From contig NZ_BAAAFG010000016.1 of assembly GCF_039523415.1 (NCBI RefSeq), forward strand, positions 434,001 to 498,000: a stretch of 64,000 nucleotides of DNA, written 5' to 3'. This document shows positions 9,038-18,059 of the stretch, in pieces; the first letter of the stretch is position 1; each line of letters begins with the position of its first letter. The notes below the pieces were generated by a model. That model searched no databases, had not been told where the DNA came from, and was given only the letters and a program-made list of their open reading frames with translations. The stretch is from Gangjinia marincola. Its GTDB lineage: Bacteria > Bacteroidota > Bacteroidia > Flavobacteriales > Flavobacteriaceae. A program made the translations under genes and the position numbers.

Positions 9038-10516
9038 ATGGAAAAGGAGTATATCAAAATTATTTTTGGACTTAAGCTCAAGCAAATCAGAGCAGAAAAG
9101 AGCCTTTCGCTATTAGAATTATCGAAATTATCTGGACTTTCAAAATCTTATCTTAACGAAATTGAAAAAGGAAAAAAATATCCCAAGCCTGATAAGGTTT
9201 TGACCTTATCAGAAAAATTAGGAGTGCCATATGACCAGCTGGTATCTCTTAAATTAGACAAAAATCTTGCTCCGGTGGGGGAGTTATTGCGCTCTAGAAT
9301 ACTCAAAGAAATTCCGTTGGACTTATTTGGTATTCAAGAAAGTGATCTTATAGATATTGTTTCTAATGCTCCGATCAAGGTTAATACTTTTATTAGCACG
9401 ATCATACAGATCACTAAACATTACAATGTAAGCCGTGAGAGCTTTTTTTTAGCATCAGTCCGCTCTTTTCAGGAAGCCAATAACAACTATTTTCATGCGA
9501 TAGAAACCAAAGTGCAACAGTTCTGTAAAGACTATCATTTTGACATTAATGATATTATCAACTCTGATGAATTACTGGAAATATTGATGAAAGAATACCA
9601 TTACAGTATTAATGAATATAGTTTGTCAGATTATAAAGCACTTGTTGGTCTTAGGACGATCTTTATTCCTAAAACTAAAATGCTACTTCTAGCCAATGAT
9701 ATTGACGAAGCCCAGCGAACATTTATTTTTGCTAAAGAAATAGCTTATAATTATATGAACATTGAAAAGCGATTGTATACTTTTCCATGGGTGAAATTTG
9801 AAATTTTTGATGAAGTCTTAAATAATTTTTATGCATCTTATTTTGCGGGAGCTTTAGTAATCCCGATAAACAACTTAACTGAAAAACTACGTGTCATTTT
9901 TAAAAAGAAAAAATTTCAGAAGCAATTTTTCATAAAGTCTTTAGAAAGTTTTAATGCTTCGCCTGAAACTTTTTACAGGCGCTTGACGAACGTATTACCA
10001 CATGCCTTTAATATTAAAGATCTTTTTTTTCTTAGATTTTCGCATTTCAAGAACAGTAAAAGCTATGAGCTTGAAAAAGAACTGCACCTATCACACTATC
10101 ATGCCCCTAAAGCCAATGAAGTACATGAGCACTATTGTAGACGTTGGGTTTCGTTAAAATCACTTGATAATATAAGTTTGAGTAATAAAAAGCATGAATT
10201 CGATATTCAATTCTCGTATTATCCTGACGTCAAGAAAAAATACTTAGTTTTTTCCTCGGCAACTCCAGATCCTTTCACTAAAAATAAATACAGAAGTGTT
10301 AGTATTGGGCTATTGTTAAACAAACAATTAGAACAGAAGATCAATTTTTTGAATGATTCCAATATCACTACAAGAGAAGTCGGAGTAACCTGTGAGCGTT
10401 GTTCTATCTCAGATTGCACTGTTAGACAAGCGCCTGCCAAAATTATAGACAAACACATAAAAGACCTTGAAATCTCAAAAATAGTGGATGAATTAAACGC
10501 AAAATTTCAAAGGTAG
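9038..10516 (+). CDS. RamB/ScfR-like regulator (XRE HTH)
   Basis: 492 residues. Residues 7-65 form a Cro/C1 HTH (SLLELSKLSGLSKSYLNEIE). The middle has an IrrE/ImmA-like region (EAQRTFIFAKEIAYNYMN) without a clear HExxH. The end has a cysteine cluster C-x2-C-x4-D-C-x2-R near residue 465, typical of the C-terminal domain of RamB/ScfR regulators. In Corynebacterium RamB controls acetate and glyoxylate genes. Here the gene diverges from aceB-aceA, so I infer it regulates the shunt, perhaps sensing acetyl- or propionyl-CoA. Confidence 0.8.
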   Translation: MEKEYIKIIFGLKLKQIRAEKSLSLLELSKLSGLSKSYLNEIEKGKKYPKPDKVLTLSEKLGVPYDQLVSLKLDKNLAPVGELLRSRILKEIPLDLFGIQESDLIDIVSNAPIKVNTFISTIIQITKHYNVSRESFFLASVRSFQEANNNYFHAIETKVQQFCKDYHFDINDIINSDELLEILMKEYHYSINEYSLSDYKALVGLRTIFIPKTKMLLLANDIDEAQRTFIFAKEIAYNYMNIEKRLYTFPWVKFEIFDEVLNNFYASYFAGALVIPINNLTEKLRVIFKKKKFQKQFFIKSLESFNASPETFYRRLTNVLPHAFNIKDLFFLRFSHFKNSKSYELEKELHLSHYHAPKANEVHEHYCRRWVSLKSLDNISLSNKKHEFDIQFSYYPDVKKKYLVFSSATPDPFTKNKYRSVSIGLLLNKQLEQKINFLNDSNITTREVGVTCERCSISDCTVRQAPAKIIDKHIKDLEISKIVDELNAKFQR

Positions 10517-10622
10517 TTACTATAGATTCAAGAATAAGTTATCAAAATATCATTTTAATAATAACTAGCTTATTTTACTTGAAATAATAGTAAAGTTCAT
10601 AGATTCAATAACTTATCTTAGA

Positions 10623-10667
10623 ACTATTCTTTAAACATATTTTGTGAATAGTTACCAAGTACTATTC
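10623..10667. promoter_or_regulatory. three ACTATTC half-sites upstream of the InsA-like gene
   Basis: ACTATTC at 10623-10629, its complement GAATAGT at 10646-10652, and ACTATTC again at 10661-10667 followed by a similar AAACAT tail. The array of direct and inverted half-sites in a 230-bp gap looks like an operator, possibly for the DNA-binding protein encoded just downstream. Confidence 0.45.
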
Positions 10668-10710
10668 ATAAACATCTAATAATGATATCTCTATAAAAAA
10701 CGTAATTACT

Positions 10711-10748
10711 GCTAAATTACTATATTTATGCTAAATTATTATATTTAT
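10711..10748 (+). repeat. 19-bp tandem repeat running into a start codon
   Basis: GCTAAATTACTATATTTAT followed directly by GCTAAATTATTATATTTAT (one mismatch), the second unit merging with the ATG at 10747. Each unit contains a TATATTTA sequence close to a -7 box, so the duplication may double the promoter or leader element. Confidence 0.7.
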
Positions 10749-11160
10749 GAAATTTTGCCCTAATTGCTCAAGTGATAAGAATATTAAAAGTGGCATAGTT
10801 AACAATCGCCAACGTTATAAATGTAAAGCATGCAGCTATTATTTTAGTGTTGAGAAAGTAGGAAAAAAAATCGATGATTACTACGTTAACAAGGCGCTTC
10901 AATTATATCTAGAGGGCTTGACTTACCGCGAAATAGAACGAATTCTAGGAGTTTCTCACGTGAGTGTAATGAACTGGGTCAAAAAATACAACATCAAAAG
11001 ACCTTATAATTCTAACTACCATCCTACTTATAAAATACTAAACGCTTTAGAACTTTCTGAATATTTTGGTAATCGAGATAATTTAAAAGGTGCAGGGGCT
11101 GTAGTTACTGAACTCGGTGATAAATTTATGCTAATCAAATGGGAGCGCTTTAAAGCCTGA
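10747..11160 (+). CDS. InsA-like zinc-finger/HTH protein (orphan, probably domesticated)
   Basis: 137 residues. Two CxxC pairs (C4/C7 and C26/C29) form an IS1 InsA-type zinc ribbon, followed by an HTH (YREIERILGVSHVSVMNWVKKY). The last 45 residues (ending DKFMLIKWERFKA) do not belong to InsA. No InsB transposase, terminal repeats or target duplication are visible. The protein therefore looks like a regulator derived from a transposase DNA-binding subunit. It sits directly before the acetate uptake operon, which it may control. Automatic annotation would probably call it an IS1 transposase. Confidence 0.65.
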   Translation: MKFCPNCSSDKNIKSGIVNNRQRYKCKACSYYFSVEKVGKKIDDYYVNKALQLYLEGLTYREIERILGVSHVSVMNWVKKYNIKRPYNSNYHPTYKILNALELSEYFGNRDNLKGAGAVVTELGDKFMLIKWERFKA

Positions 11161-11276
11161 AAGTATAGATTTAACAAAAAAATATATTAAATTTTTTTTA
11201 ACATAAGATTTTATAGAGGTTAGCTGAGTGATTTGTCAATATAATATCACAAAAGGAACAACTAATCACTAATCTT

Positions 11277-12521
11277 ATGAAAAATAATCTTTTCCTTTCG
11301 CTTTTACTTTTTTTAATAGGCGTTAACCTTTCATTCGCGCAAGGATCTACGGAATACACCGGCGGAATGAAAGTTAAGCTTAATGAGGATGGTACAAAAT
11401 ACTTTAGAATTATTTCTTGGGCACAATTCTGGGCACAATACAATAATAACGAAACACTTAATGCTTTTGGCAATGAGGAGAGTGATCTAAACTTTTCGAT
11501 ACGGCGCGCAAGAATATTAATGTACGCACAGCTTACAAATCGCTTTTTAATCCTGACCCATTTTGGTTTAAACAGTCAAAATGCAGCCAATATGCATCCT
11601 GTAGGAAAAAGCGAAAGTTCACAGCTCTTCTTTCATGATGTGTGGGGCGAATATGCTTTAAATAAAAATCACTCCATCGGTGGCGGATTACATTACTGGA
11701 ACGGTATTTCAAGACTAAATAATCAAAGCACATTAAATATGCTTACGCTGGATAACAATCGGCAAAGTTGGGCAACAATAGGTCTCAGTGACCAATTTGC
11801 CAGGCATATGGGAATTTATTTAAAGGGTAAATTCGGTAAACTTCAATACCGCGTTTCAGTCAATGAAGCAATAAATGATGGCTTAGACGCAGAAAACATC
11901 CCTACACAAAACAATGCTACTTATAGCGGGAGAAACATACTGGGAGGTAAAAATGCCGGTAAGAATTTTGCTGGGTATTTTGATTACAATTTTCTGGATC
12001 AGGAAAGTAACTTCCTGCCATACAAAGTAGGCTCTTACATTGGAGGAAAAAAAGTTTTTAACGTAGGAGCAGGCTTTTTCTATCATCCCAATGGAAGTAC
12101 AATTTTAGACGAAAGTGAAAATTTTGAGGGACAGGACGTGGCTATTTTCTCTATTGATGCATTTTACGACGCACCAATAGGTACTAAAGGCGCAGCAATA
12201 ACTGCGTATGCCGTTTATCAAAATAATGATTATGGTGATAACTTCACTTTTGGTCAAACGTATGAAAGCGGTTCTATGCTTTACGGGCATGTGGGGTATG
12301 TTATTCCCGGAACATCTGAACTTTTAAAAATTCAGCCTTACTTATCGTACACAAACAGAAGTATTAATGCTATCGATGATGACACTAATCGATTCGGTAT
12401 AGGAGGAAATCTTTATTTCAGCGGTCATCATTCAAAACTATCTTTAGAATACTCAAATCAACAATATGGTAATCTTGATGCTGTAGACATTTTTACGCTC
12501 CAAGCAATGATTTACCTTTAA
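11277..12521 (+). CDS. outer-membrane porin of the acetate uptake operon
   Basis: 414 residues. Signal peptide at residues 1-21 (LIGVNLSFAQ), then amphipathic strands with many aromatic residues, and a C-terminal strand ending in the hydrophobic pattern DIFTLQAMIYL typical of barrel insertion. Resembles Bacteroidota phosphate-selective-porin-like proteins next to acs/symporter genes. It precedes the symporter subunits by 16 bp, so it probably brings small organic acids such as acetate across the outer membrane. Confidence 0.75.
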   Translation: MKNNLFLSLLLFLIGVNLSFAQGSTEYTGGMKVKLNEDGTKYFRIISWAQFWAQYNNNETLNAFGNEESDLNFSIRRARILMYAQLTNRFLILTHFGLNSQNAANMHPVGKSESSQLFFHDVWGEYALNKNHSIGGGLHYWNGISRLNNQSTLNMLTLDNNRQSWATIGLSDQFARHMGIYLKGKFGKLQYRVSVNEAINDGLDAENIPTQNNATYSGRNILGGKNAGKNFAGYFDYNFLDQESNFLPYKVGSYIGGKKVFNVGAGFFYHPNGSTILDESENFEGQDVAIFSIDAFYDAPIGTKGAAITAYAVYQNNDYGDNFTFGQTYESGSMLYGHVGYVIPGTSELLKIQPYLSYTNRSINAIDDDTNRFGIGGNLYFSGHHSKLSLEYSNQQYGNLDAVDIFTLQAMIYL

Positions 12522-12537
12522 TCAAAAACTATTGACT

Positions 12538-12801
12538 ATGTCAGAAAAAAAATCAAAAGCCATCGCCTATTGGAAAGAGAACATCAAATACCTCTCTATT
12601 TTATTAACGCTATGGTTCATGGTCTCTTATGGCGCAGGAATATTATTTAAAGATGCTTTAAATGAAATCAGACTTGGTGGTTTTAAGCTAGGTTTCTGGT
12701 TTGCTCAACAGGGTTCCATTTATGTCTTTGTTATACTCATTTTTGTTTACGTACGAATCATGAATAAGCTAGATAAAAAATACGGTTTCGACGAAGAATG
12801 A
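12538..12801 (+). CDS. DUF4212 small subunit of Na+/solute symporter
   Basis: About 87 residues from the ATG at 12538 (an in-frame TTG at 12532 would add two residues). Two membrane helices at about residues 19-37 and 57-76, and the WKENIKYL start seen in DUF4212 proteins. These occur almost only next to the VC_2705-type sodium:solute symporter, encoded 81 bp downstream, and are taken as its accessory subunit. Confidence 0.85.
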   Translation: MSEKKSKAIAYWKENIKYLSILLTLWFMVSYGAGILFKDALNEIRLGGFKLGFWFAQQGSIYVFVILIFVYVRIMNKLDKKYGFDEE

Positions 12802-12830
12802 AAATTTCTAAAAAATGAGCAAACACAGCC

Positions 12831-12851
12831 TTACAAGTAAGCTACTTGTAA
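12831..12851. other. perfect inverted repeat between symporter subunit genes
   Basis: TTACAAGTA-AGC-TACTTGTAA: nine-base perfect arms and a three-base spacer, in the 81-bp gap between the small and large symporter subunits. As RNA it forms a tight hairpin; as DNA it could be an operator. There is no T-run, so termination is unlikely. Confidence 0.6.
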
Positions 12852-12882
12852 AACTCAATATCAACTCTTAAAATCAAATATT

Positions 12883-14673
12883 ATGGATGTTCAAATGTGG
12901 ACTTATATACTAGTAGGACTAACTTTTACACTTTATATCGGCATTGCAATTTGGTCGAGAGCAGGTTCTACCAAAGAATTCTACGTGGCAGGTGGTGGTG
13001 TTTCGCCTCTCGCCAATGGCATGGCAACTGCTGCCGATTGGATGAGTGCTGCATCTTTTATTTCAATGGCAGGTATTATTGCCTTTGCAGGATACGATGG
13101 TTCTGTATACCTCATGGGCTGGACAGGTGGATATGTCTTGTTAGCTTTATTATTAGCACCTTATTTAAGAAAATTTGGAAAATTTACTGTTCCTGATTTT
13201 ATCGGTGACCGTTATTATTCAAAAACAGCAAGATTGGTTGCGGTTTTTTGTGCTTTGCTCGTATCATTTACGTATGTGGCAGGACAAATGCGCGGGGTTG
13301 GATTAGTATTCTCCCGTTTTTTAGAGGTTGAAATTAATACAGGTGTTATCATTGGTATGATCATCGTCTTATTTTATGCCGTTCTTGGCGGTATGAAAGG
13401 AATAACTTACACACAAGTAGCACAGTATTGTGTTTTAATATTCGCCTTTATGGTTCCAGCAATTTTTATATCTATCCAAATGACAGGAAATCCAATACCT
13501 CAATTGGGTATGGGAAGCACCCTAAACGATGGCTCAGGTACCTACTTGCTAGATAAGCTTGACGGTTTGAGCATAGATCTAGGTTTTGCAGCATATACCG
13601 ATGGTTCTAAATCTATGATAGATGTCTTGGCTATAACCTTAGCTCTAATGGTTGGTACCGCAGGATTGCCCCATGTTATAGTGCGTTTCTTTACAGTTAA
13701 AAGAGTAAAAGATGCCAGAAAAAGTGCAGGTTGGGCATTATTATTAATTGCCATCCTGTATACCACCGCACCAGCCGTGGCTGTATTTGCTAAAACCAAT
13801 ATGATGGATAGTGTGGTGAATAAATCATATGCTGATCAACCAGAATGGCTTAAGAATTATGAAAGCTTAGGACTTATTGCTTGGAATGATAAAAATAGTG
13901 ACGGAAAAATACAGTATGGCCCAGGAGAAGCCTTTGAGGGAAATAAAAATAAACCTGTTTTTAAAGATAAACTACGTAATGAAGTTGGCAATCGCATTAC
14001 GTCTAATCCAAACATGAAAACAGCCAACGAACTTTATGTAGATAGGGATATTATGGTACTCGCGAATCCGGAAATTGCTAATTTACCAGATTGGGTCATC
14101 GCCCTTGTTGCTGCTGGTGGATTAGCCGCAGCACTCTCAACGGCTGCCGGTCTTCTACTGGTAATATCGTCCTCTGTCTCCCATGACTTGATTAAAAAGG
14201 TTGTCAACCCAAACATTTCAGAAAAAGGAGAACTGGTTGCAGCCCGTTTAAGTGCAGTTGGAGCAGTATGTATTGCAGGATATTTTGGCATAAATCCGCC
14301 AGGCTTTGTAGCCGCCGTAGTTGCGCTTGCATTTGGACTGGCCGCGGCCTCTTTCTTCCCTGCCATTATTTTGGGAATATTCTACAAAAGAATGAATAAG
14401 GAGGGAGCAATCGCTGGTATGGTTACAGGGATTTTAACCATGCTTATTTATATGATGAAATATAAGTTAGGATGGTTTGACGAAACCCTACCGGGCAAAG
14501 AAGAATGGTGGTTTGGGATATCTCCTGAAGGTTTTGGTAGTATTGCAATGATCATTAATTTTATTGTTAGTTTGGTGGTTTGCCAGCTTACAACCGCACC
14601 ACCTGAAGAAGTTCAGGAAATCGTTGAAAATATTCGTATTCCAAGCGGCGCAGGTGAAGCGACGGGACACTAA
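12883..14673 (+). CDS. sodium:solute symporter, acetate-type large subunit
   Basis: 596 residues with about 13 membrane helices. SSS family signatures include AGGGVSPLANGMATAADWMS near residue 36 and the GLPHVIVRFFTV segment. Paired with a DUF4212 subunit, it matches the VC_2705-type subfamily of ActP-like carriers. Acetyl-CoA synthetase, the sensor kinase and a porin in the same direction support acetate or another short organic acid as substrate. A hydrophilic insertion of about 80 residues (around WLKNYESLGLIAWNDKNSDG) is typical of this subfamily. Confidence 0.85.
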   Translation: MDVQMWTYILVGLTFTLYIGIAIWSRAGSTKEFYVAGGGVSPLANGMATAADWMSAASFISMAGIIAFAGYDGSVYLMGWTGGYVLLALLLAPYLRKFGKFTVPDFIGDRYYSKTARLVAVFCALLVSFTYVAGQMRGVGLVFSRFLEVEINTGVIIGMIIVLFYAVLGGMKGITYTQVAQYCVLIFAFMVPAIFISIQMTGNPIPQLGMGSTLNDGSGTYLLDKLDGLSIDLGFAAYTDGSKSMIDVLAITLALMVGTAGLPHVIVRFFTVKRVKDARKSAGWALLLIAILYTTAPAVAVFAKTNMMDSVVNKSYADQPEWLKNYESLGLIAWNDKNSDGKIQYGPGEAFEGNKNKPVFKDKLRNEVGNRITSNPNMKTANELYVDRDIMVLANPEIANLPDWVIALVAAGGLAAALSTAAGLLLVISSSVSHDLIKKVVNPNISEKGELVAARLSAVGAVCIAGYFGINPPGFVAAVVALAFGLAAASFFPAIILGIFYKRMNKEGAIAGMVTGILTMLIYMMKYKLGWFDETLPGKEEWWFGISPEGFGSIAMIINFIVSLVVCQLTTAPPEEVQEIVENIRIPSGAGEATGH

Positions 14674-14675
14674 GG

Positions 14676-14718
14676 AATGAGCTGCGTTTCTTCAAGCCAT
14701 AAAGAAATGCAGCTCATT
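14676..14718 (+). terminator. long hairpin after the symporter gene
   Basis: AATGAGCTGCGTTTCTT pairs with AAGAAATGCAGCTCATT over 17 positions with one mismatch and a 9-base loop, 3 bp after the stop. The following T-run is weak, so it may stop transcription only partly or protect the upstream mRNA. Confidence 0.6.
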
Positions 14719-14805
14719 ATAATGTTTAAAATAAATCACCCTCTACTAAAATAATTCTTAAGGAAAGAAAGAAACCCTTATTTTTATTGAAATGTACCCA
14801 TCTAA

Positions 14806-14997
14806 ATGAAGAAACGACACCAACAAAAGCTAGTTATTTTAGCAATAGGGCTGGTTATCCTACTAAATGTTCCTATTATAGTTATTTTCAATATCCCCAA
14901 AGCAGTTTTTGGAATTCCTGTACTATATACCTATCTATTCGTTGTATGGTTTTTTAGTATTATCATTACTTATATAATAATTAAACGCCATGCCTAA
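14806..14997 (+). CDS. small two-helix membrane protein upstream of SSS-kinase
   Basis: 63 residues with two hydrophobic helices (VILAIGLVILLNVPIIVIF and TYLFVVWFFSIIITYIII) and basic ends. Its last 8 bases overlap the start of the SSS-histidine kinase gene, so translation is probably coupled. By analogy with other small partners of SSS carriers it may be an accessory subunit of the transporter half of the kinase. Family not recognised. Confidence 0.7.
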   Translation: MKKRHQQKLVILAIGLVILLNVPIIVIFNIPKAVFGIPVLYTYLFVVWFFSIIITYIIIKRHA

Positions 14998-17671
14998 TTA
15001 TGCATTAGTAGCAGTAATTGTAGGGTACCTCACCATGCTCTTTGGTTTAGGGATTTGGGCCGAAAAAAAGTCCTCTTCCCGTTGGGTTCACAATCCATGG
15101 GTATACGCTCTTTCGCTTGCAGTATATTGTAGCGCGTGGACGTACTATGGTAGTGTTGGTATTGCCGCAACTAAAGGGATAAGCTTTCTCACAACATATT
15201 TAGGGCCCGTCGTAGCCTTACCACTGTGGATAATAGTTTTAAAGCGTGTTGTTCTTATCTCTAAACAATATCAAGTATCAAGTATAGCTGATTTTATGTC
15301 ATTGCGCTACGGAAACAATCGTTCCATTGGTGCACTTGTTACTGGTATTTGTGTGATTGCAGTATTACCTTATATCGCTTTACAGTTAAAGGCAGTTTCT
15401 GAAACTTTTAGCATTTTAAGTACAGGGCAAGAAAGTCAATCGCTCTTTACCGACAGCACTTTTTATATTGCTATTTTACTTGCAATTTTTGTCGCATTGT
15501 TTGGTACACGAACGGTTGATGCTTCTCAAGGTAGAAGCGGACTTGTTTTTACTGTGGCTGTAGAAAGCCTGATTAAATTAGTATTCTTTTTAATCATTGG
15601 TATTTATACGACTTTTTATCTTTTTGACGGTACAATTGATATCTATAACAAGATGGAAGACATAAAAGGTTTTGAAAAACTGATCACTTTTCAAAATATA
15701 GAATCTACTATCAATTGGTACTTTATGATTGCGCTTTCTTTTTTTGCGATTTTCCTTTTACCACGACAATTTCAGGTAAGCGTAATTGAAAATACATCTG
15801 CCAGTCACCTTAAAAAAGCAAGCTGGGTATTTCCACTTTATTTATTGTTATTTAATGTTTTTGTCATATTTATTGCCTGGGCAGGAAAATTACTTTTAAG
15901 TGAAGATTTAAATCCCGATTACTATACTTTATATCTTCCGCTTGAACACGGTGAAAAATTATTAGGATTAATCGTTTTTTTGGGAGGATTATCCTCGGTA
16001 ATTTCGATGGTTGTAGTGAGTACACTTGCGTTGAGTACTATGATTAGTAATAACTTGATTCTTCCATATGGATTTTTAAAGGCTTTAAACGATAAAAATC
16101 CTAAACGTAATGCGCGACGAATAAAGAATATCAGACGAATAGTAATTTTCACACTCATTATTGGTGCATATTTTTTCTACCTCAACTTCAACATAGAACT
16201 TTCCCTCTTTAGTATTGGTCTTATTGCGTTTGTAATTATTGCACAATTAGCACCAGCATTTTTCATTGGATTATTTTGGAATCGTGGTAGCGCCTTAGCA
16301 GCTAAGACAGGTATCATTTCTGGTTTTTTTATTGCATTTTACACATTAATATTACCTTTTATTGCAGATGTATTTCTAAAGGATAGTAACTTCACTTCTG
16401 CGGGTCCTTTTGGGATTGAAATGTTAAAGCCATATCAGTTATTGGGCCTAAATTTTATGCCTCCCGTAACACACGCCTTTTTTTGGTCGATGGTATTTAA
16501 TGTTATGTTTTATATGATATTTTCAGTATTAAAAAAAGGAAATTATCGTGAACGAAACTATGCTGAAATGGTTGTAAACGCTGCCAGCTATGGAGCACTA
16601 CAGGAAAATGCTTTTGTTTGGAAAGGTCAAGCTAATAAATCTGATATTGAAAATGTCCTCACAAGATTTCTAGGAGAAAAACGCACCAAGCGTGCTCTAG
16701 ACATCTTCTTTAGAAAATATAAAATTGACCCAAAACAGGAGCAAGGAGACGCTAGATTAGTAAATTTTTCAGAAAAACTCTTGACAGGTTCGATTGGGGC
16801 AGCAAGTGCAAAACTAATGATCGGTAGTGTAGTAAAGGAGCAACCTGTAACACTAGTTGAAGTACTTAAAATATTAGAAGAAAATAAAGAAACGATACAT
16901 GCGAATAAAAAACTACAGCAGCAATCTTATGATTTGAAACGCCTTACCAAAAATCTACAGGATGCTAACAACAAACTGATAGAACAAGATAAACAAAAAG
17001 ATGACTTTCTAGACACTGTAGCACACGAATTAAAAACTCCCACAGCATCTATTCGTGCCGCCAGTGAGGTCATTGCAGATAGTGATGACATGCCAATTGA
17101 ATTAAAACAAAAGTTCCTAAACAATATCGTTAAAGATGCAGACCGTCTAAGTATTCTCATCAACAATATTCTTGATTTGGAAAAATTATCTAGCGGTCGC
17201 GAGATAATGAATAAAACGGAAAATTCCCTCAAAATGACTATTCATAAAGCCAAAGACGGTATCTACCAACTCGCATTAAAAAAAGGAGTTGATGTAGAAA
17301 TACGAATAGTAGAAGATATTAACCTCATGTACGATGAAGATCGCATCCTTCAGGTTTTTACTAATTTATTAAGCAATAGTTTGAAATTTGTTCCAGAAAA
17401 GAATGGAAAAATCATAATTAATTCAAAAATCGACGGCGAATTTGTAGTACTATCGTTTGAAGATAATGGAAAAGGGATTCCAATAGAAGATATTGATTAT
17501 GTCTTTGATAAATTTTACCAATCCAATAATCAAACCATCAAAAAACCCTTAGGGAGCGGTATTGGTCTAGCTATAAGTAAACACATTATAGAAAGTCATA
17601 ATGGCATAATTTACATAGATCGCCAGTTTGTAAATGGAGCGAGATTTATTATTAAATTAAGAATAACGTAA
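14990..17671 (+). CDS. sensor histidine kinase fused to an SSS transporter domain (CbrA-like)
   Basis: 893 residues. Residues 1 to about 520 form a sodium:solute symporter-like domain of about 13 helices. After a coiled-coil linker comes a histidine kinase core: H-box DTVAHELKTP with His679, N-box near TNLLSNSLKF, G-boxes DNGKGI and GSGIGLAI. This is the CbrA-type arrangement, in which the transporter half is thought to sense or move the substrate. The next gene, two bases later, encodes a receiver. The pair probably senses acetate or a related acid and controls acs. Confidence 0.9.
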   Translation: MPNYALVAVIVGYLTMLFGLGIWAEKKSSSRWVHNPWVYALSLAVYCSAWTYYGSVGIAATKGISFLTTYLGPVVALPLWIIVLKRVVLISKQYQVSSIADFMSLRYGNNRSIGALVTGICVIAVLPYIALQLKAVSETFSILSTGQESQSLFTDSTFYIAILLAIFVALFGTRTVDASQGRSGLVFTVAVESLIKLVFFLIIGIYTTFYLFDGTIDIYNKMEDIKGFEKLITFQNIESTINWYFMIALSFFAIFLLPRQFQVSVIENTSASHLKKASWVFPLYLLLFNVFVIFIAWAGKLLLSEDLNPDYYTLYLPLEHGEKLLGLIVFLGGLSSVISMVVVSTLALSTMISNNLILPYGFLKALNDKNPKRNARRIKNIRRIVIFTLIIGAYFFYLNFNIELSLFSIGLIAFVIIAQLAPAFFIGLFWNRGSALAAKTGIISGFFIAFYTLILPFIADVFLKDSNFTSAGPFGIEMLKPYQLLGLNFMPPVTHAFFWSMVFNVMFYMIFSVLKKGNYRERNYAEMVVNAASYGALQENAFVWKGQANKSDIENVLTRFLGEKRTKRALDIFFRKYKIDPKQEQGDARLVNFSEKLLTGSIGAASAKLMIGSVVKEQPVTLVEVLKILEENKETIHANKKLQQQSYDLKRLTKNLQDANNKLIEQDKQKDDFLDTVAHELKTPTASIRAASEVIADSDDMPIELKQKFLNNIVKDADRLSILINNILDLEKLSSGREIMNKTENSLKMTIHKAKDGIYQLALKKGVDVEIRIVEDINLMYDEDRILQVFTNLLSNSLKFVPEKNGKIIINSKIDGEFVVLSFEDNGKGIPIEDIDYVFDKFYQSNNQTIKKPLGSGIGLAISKHIIESHNGIIYIDRQFVNGARFIIKLRIT

Positions 17672-17673
17672 AA

Positions 17674-18039
17674 ATGAAGAAATTACTCATAGTTGATGAT
17701 GAACCCAATATAGTAATGTCGCTTGAATATGCATTCAAAAAACAAGGGTATCTCGTATTTATAGCACGCGATGGTAGTGAGGCAATAAAAATCATCGATG
17801 ATGAGTTACCAGATTTAGTTGTTTTAGATATCATGATGCCAAAAGTAGACGGCTATGAGACGATAACAACATTGAAAAAAAATCCAAAATTCAATGACAT
17901 TAAAGTCATATTCTTATCGGCAAAAAGTAAAACTAAAAATATTGAAAAAGGACTACGTTTAGGGGCCGACCTTTATTTTACCAAACCATTCTCAGTTAAA
18001 AAATTAATCATAGCAGTCAACGACCTTTTGAAAAACTAG
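17674..18039 (+). CDS. single-domain response regulator
   Basis: 121 residues, one CheY-type receiver: acidic pair DDE near residue 8, phospho-acceptor Asp52 in LVVLDIMMPK, Ser in IFLSAKS, and Lys in YFTKPF. No DNA-binding domain, so output must go through a partner protein. It starts 2 bp after the SSS-kinase stop and 20 bp before acs. Confidence 0.9.
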   Translation: MKKLLIVDDEPNIVMSLEYAFKKQGYLVFIARDGSEAIKIIDDELPDLVVLDIMMPKVDGYETITTLKKNPKFNDIKVIFLSAKSKTKNIEKGLRLGADLYFTKPFSVKKLIIAVNDLLKN

Positions 18040-18059
18040 AACCATTAAAATCTATAGTC

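Noticed and set aside
10747..11160. Active IS1-family insertion sequence
   Set aside because: Only an InsA-like DNA-binding protein with a foreign C-terminus is present; no InsB catalytic frame, terminal inverted repeats or target duplication could be seen.
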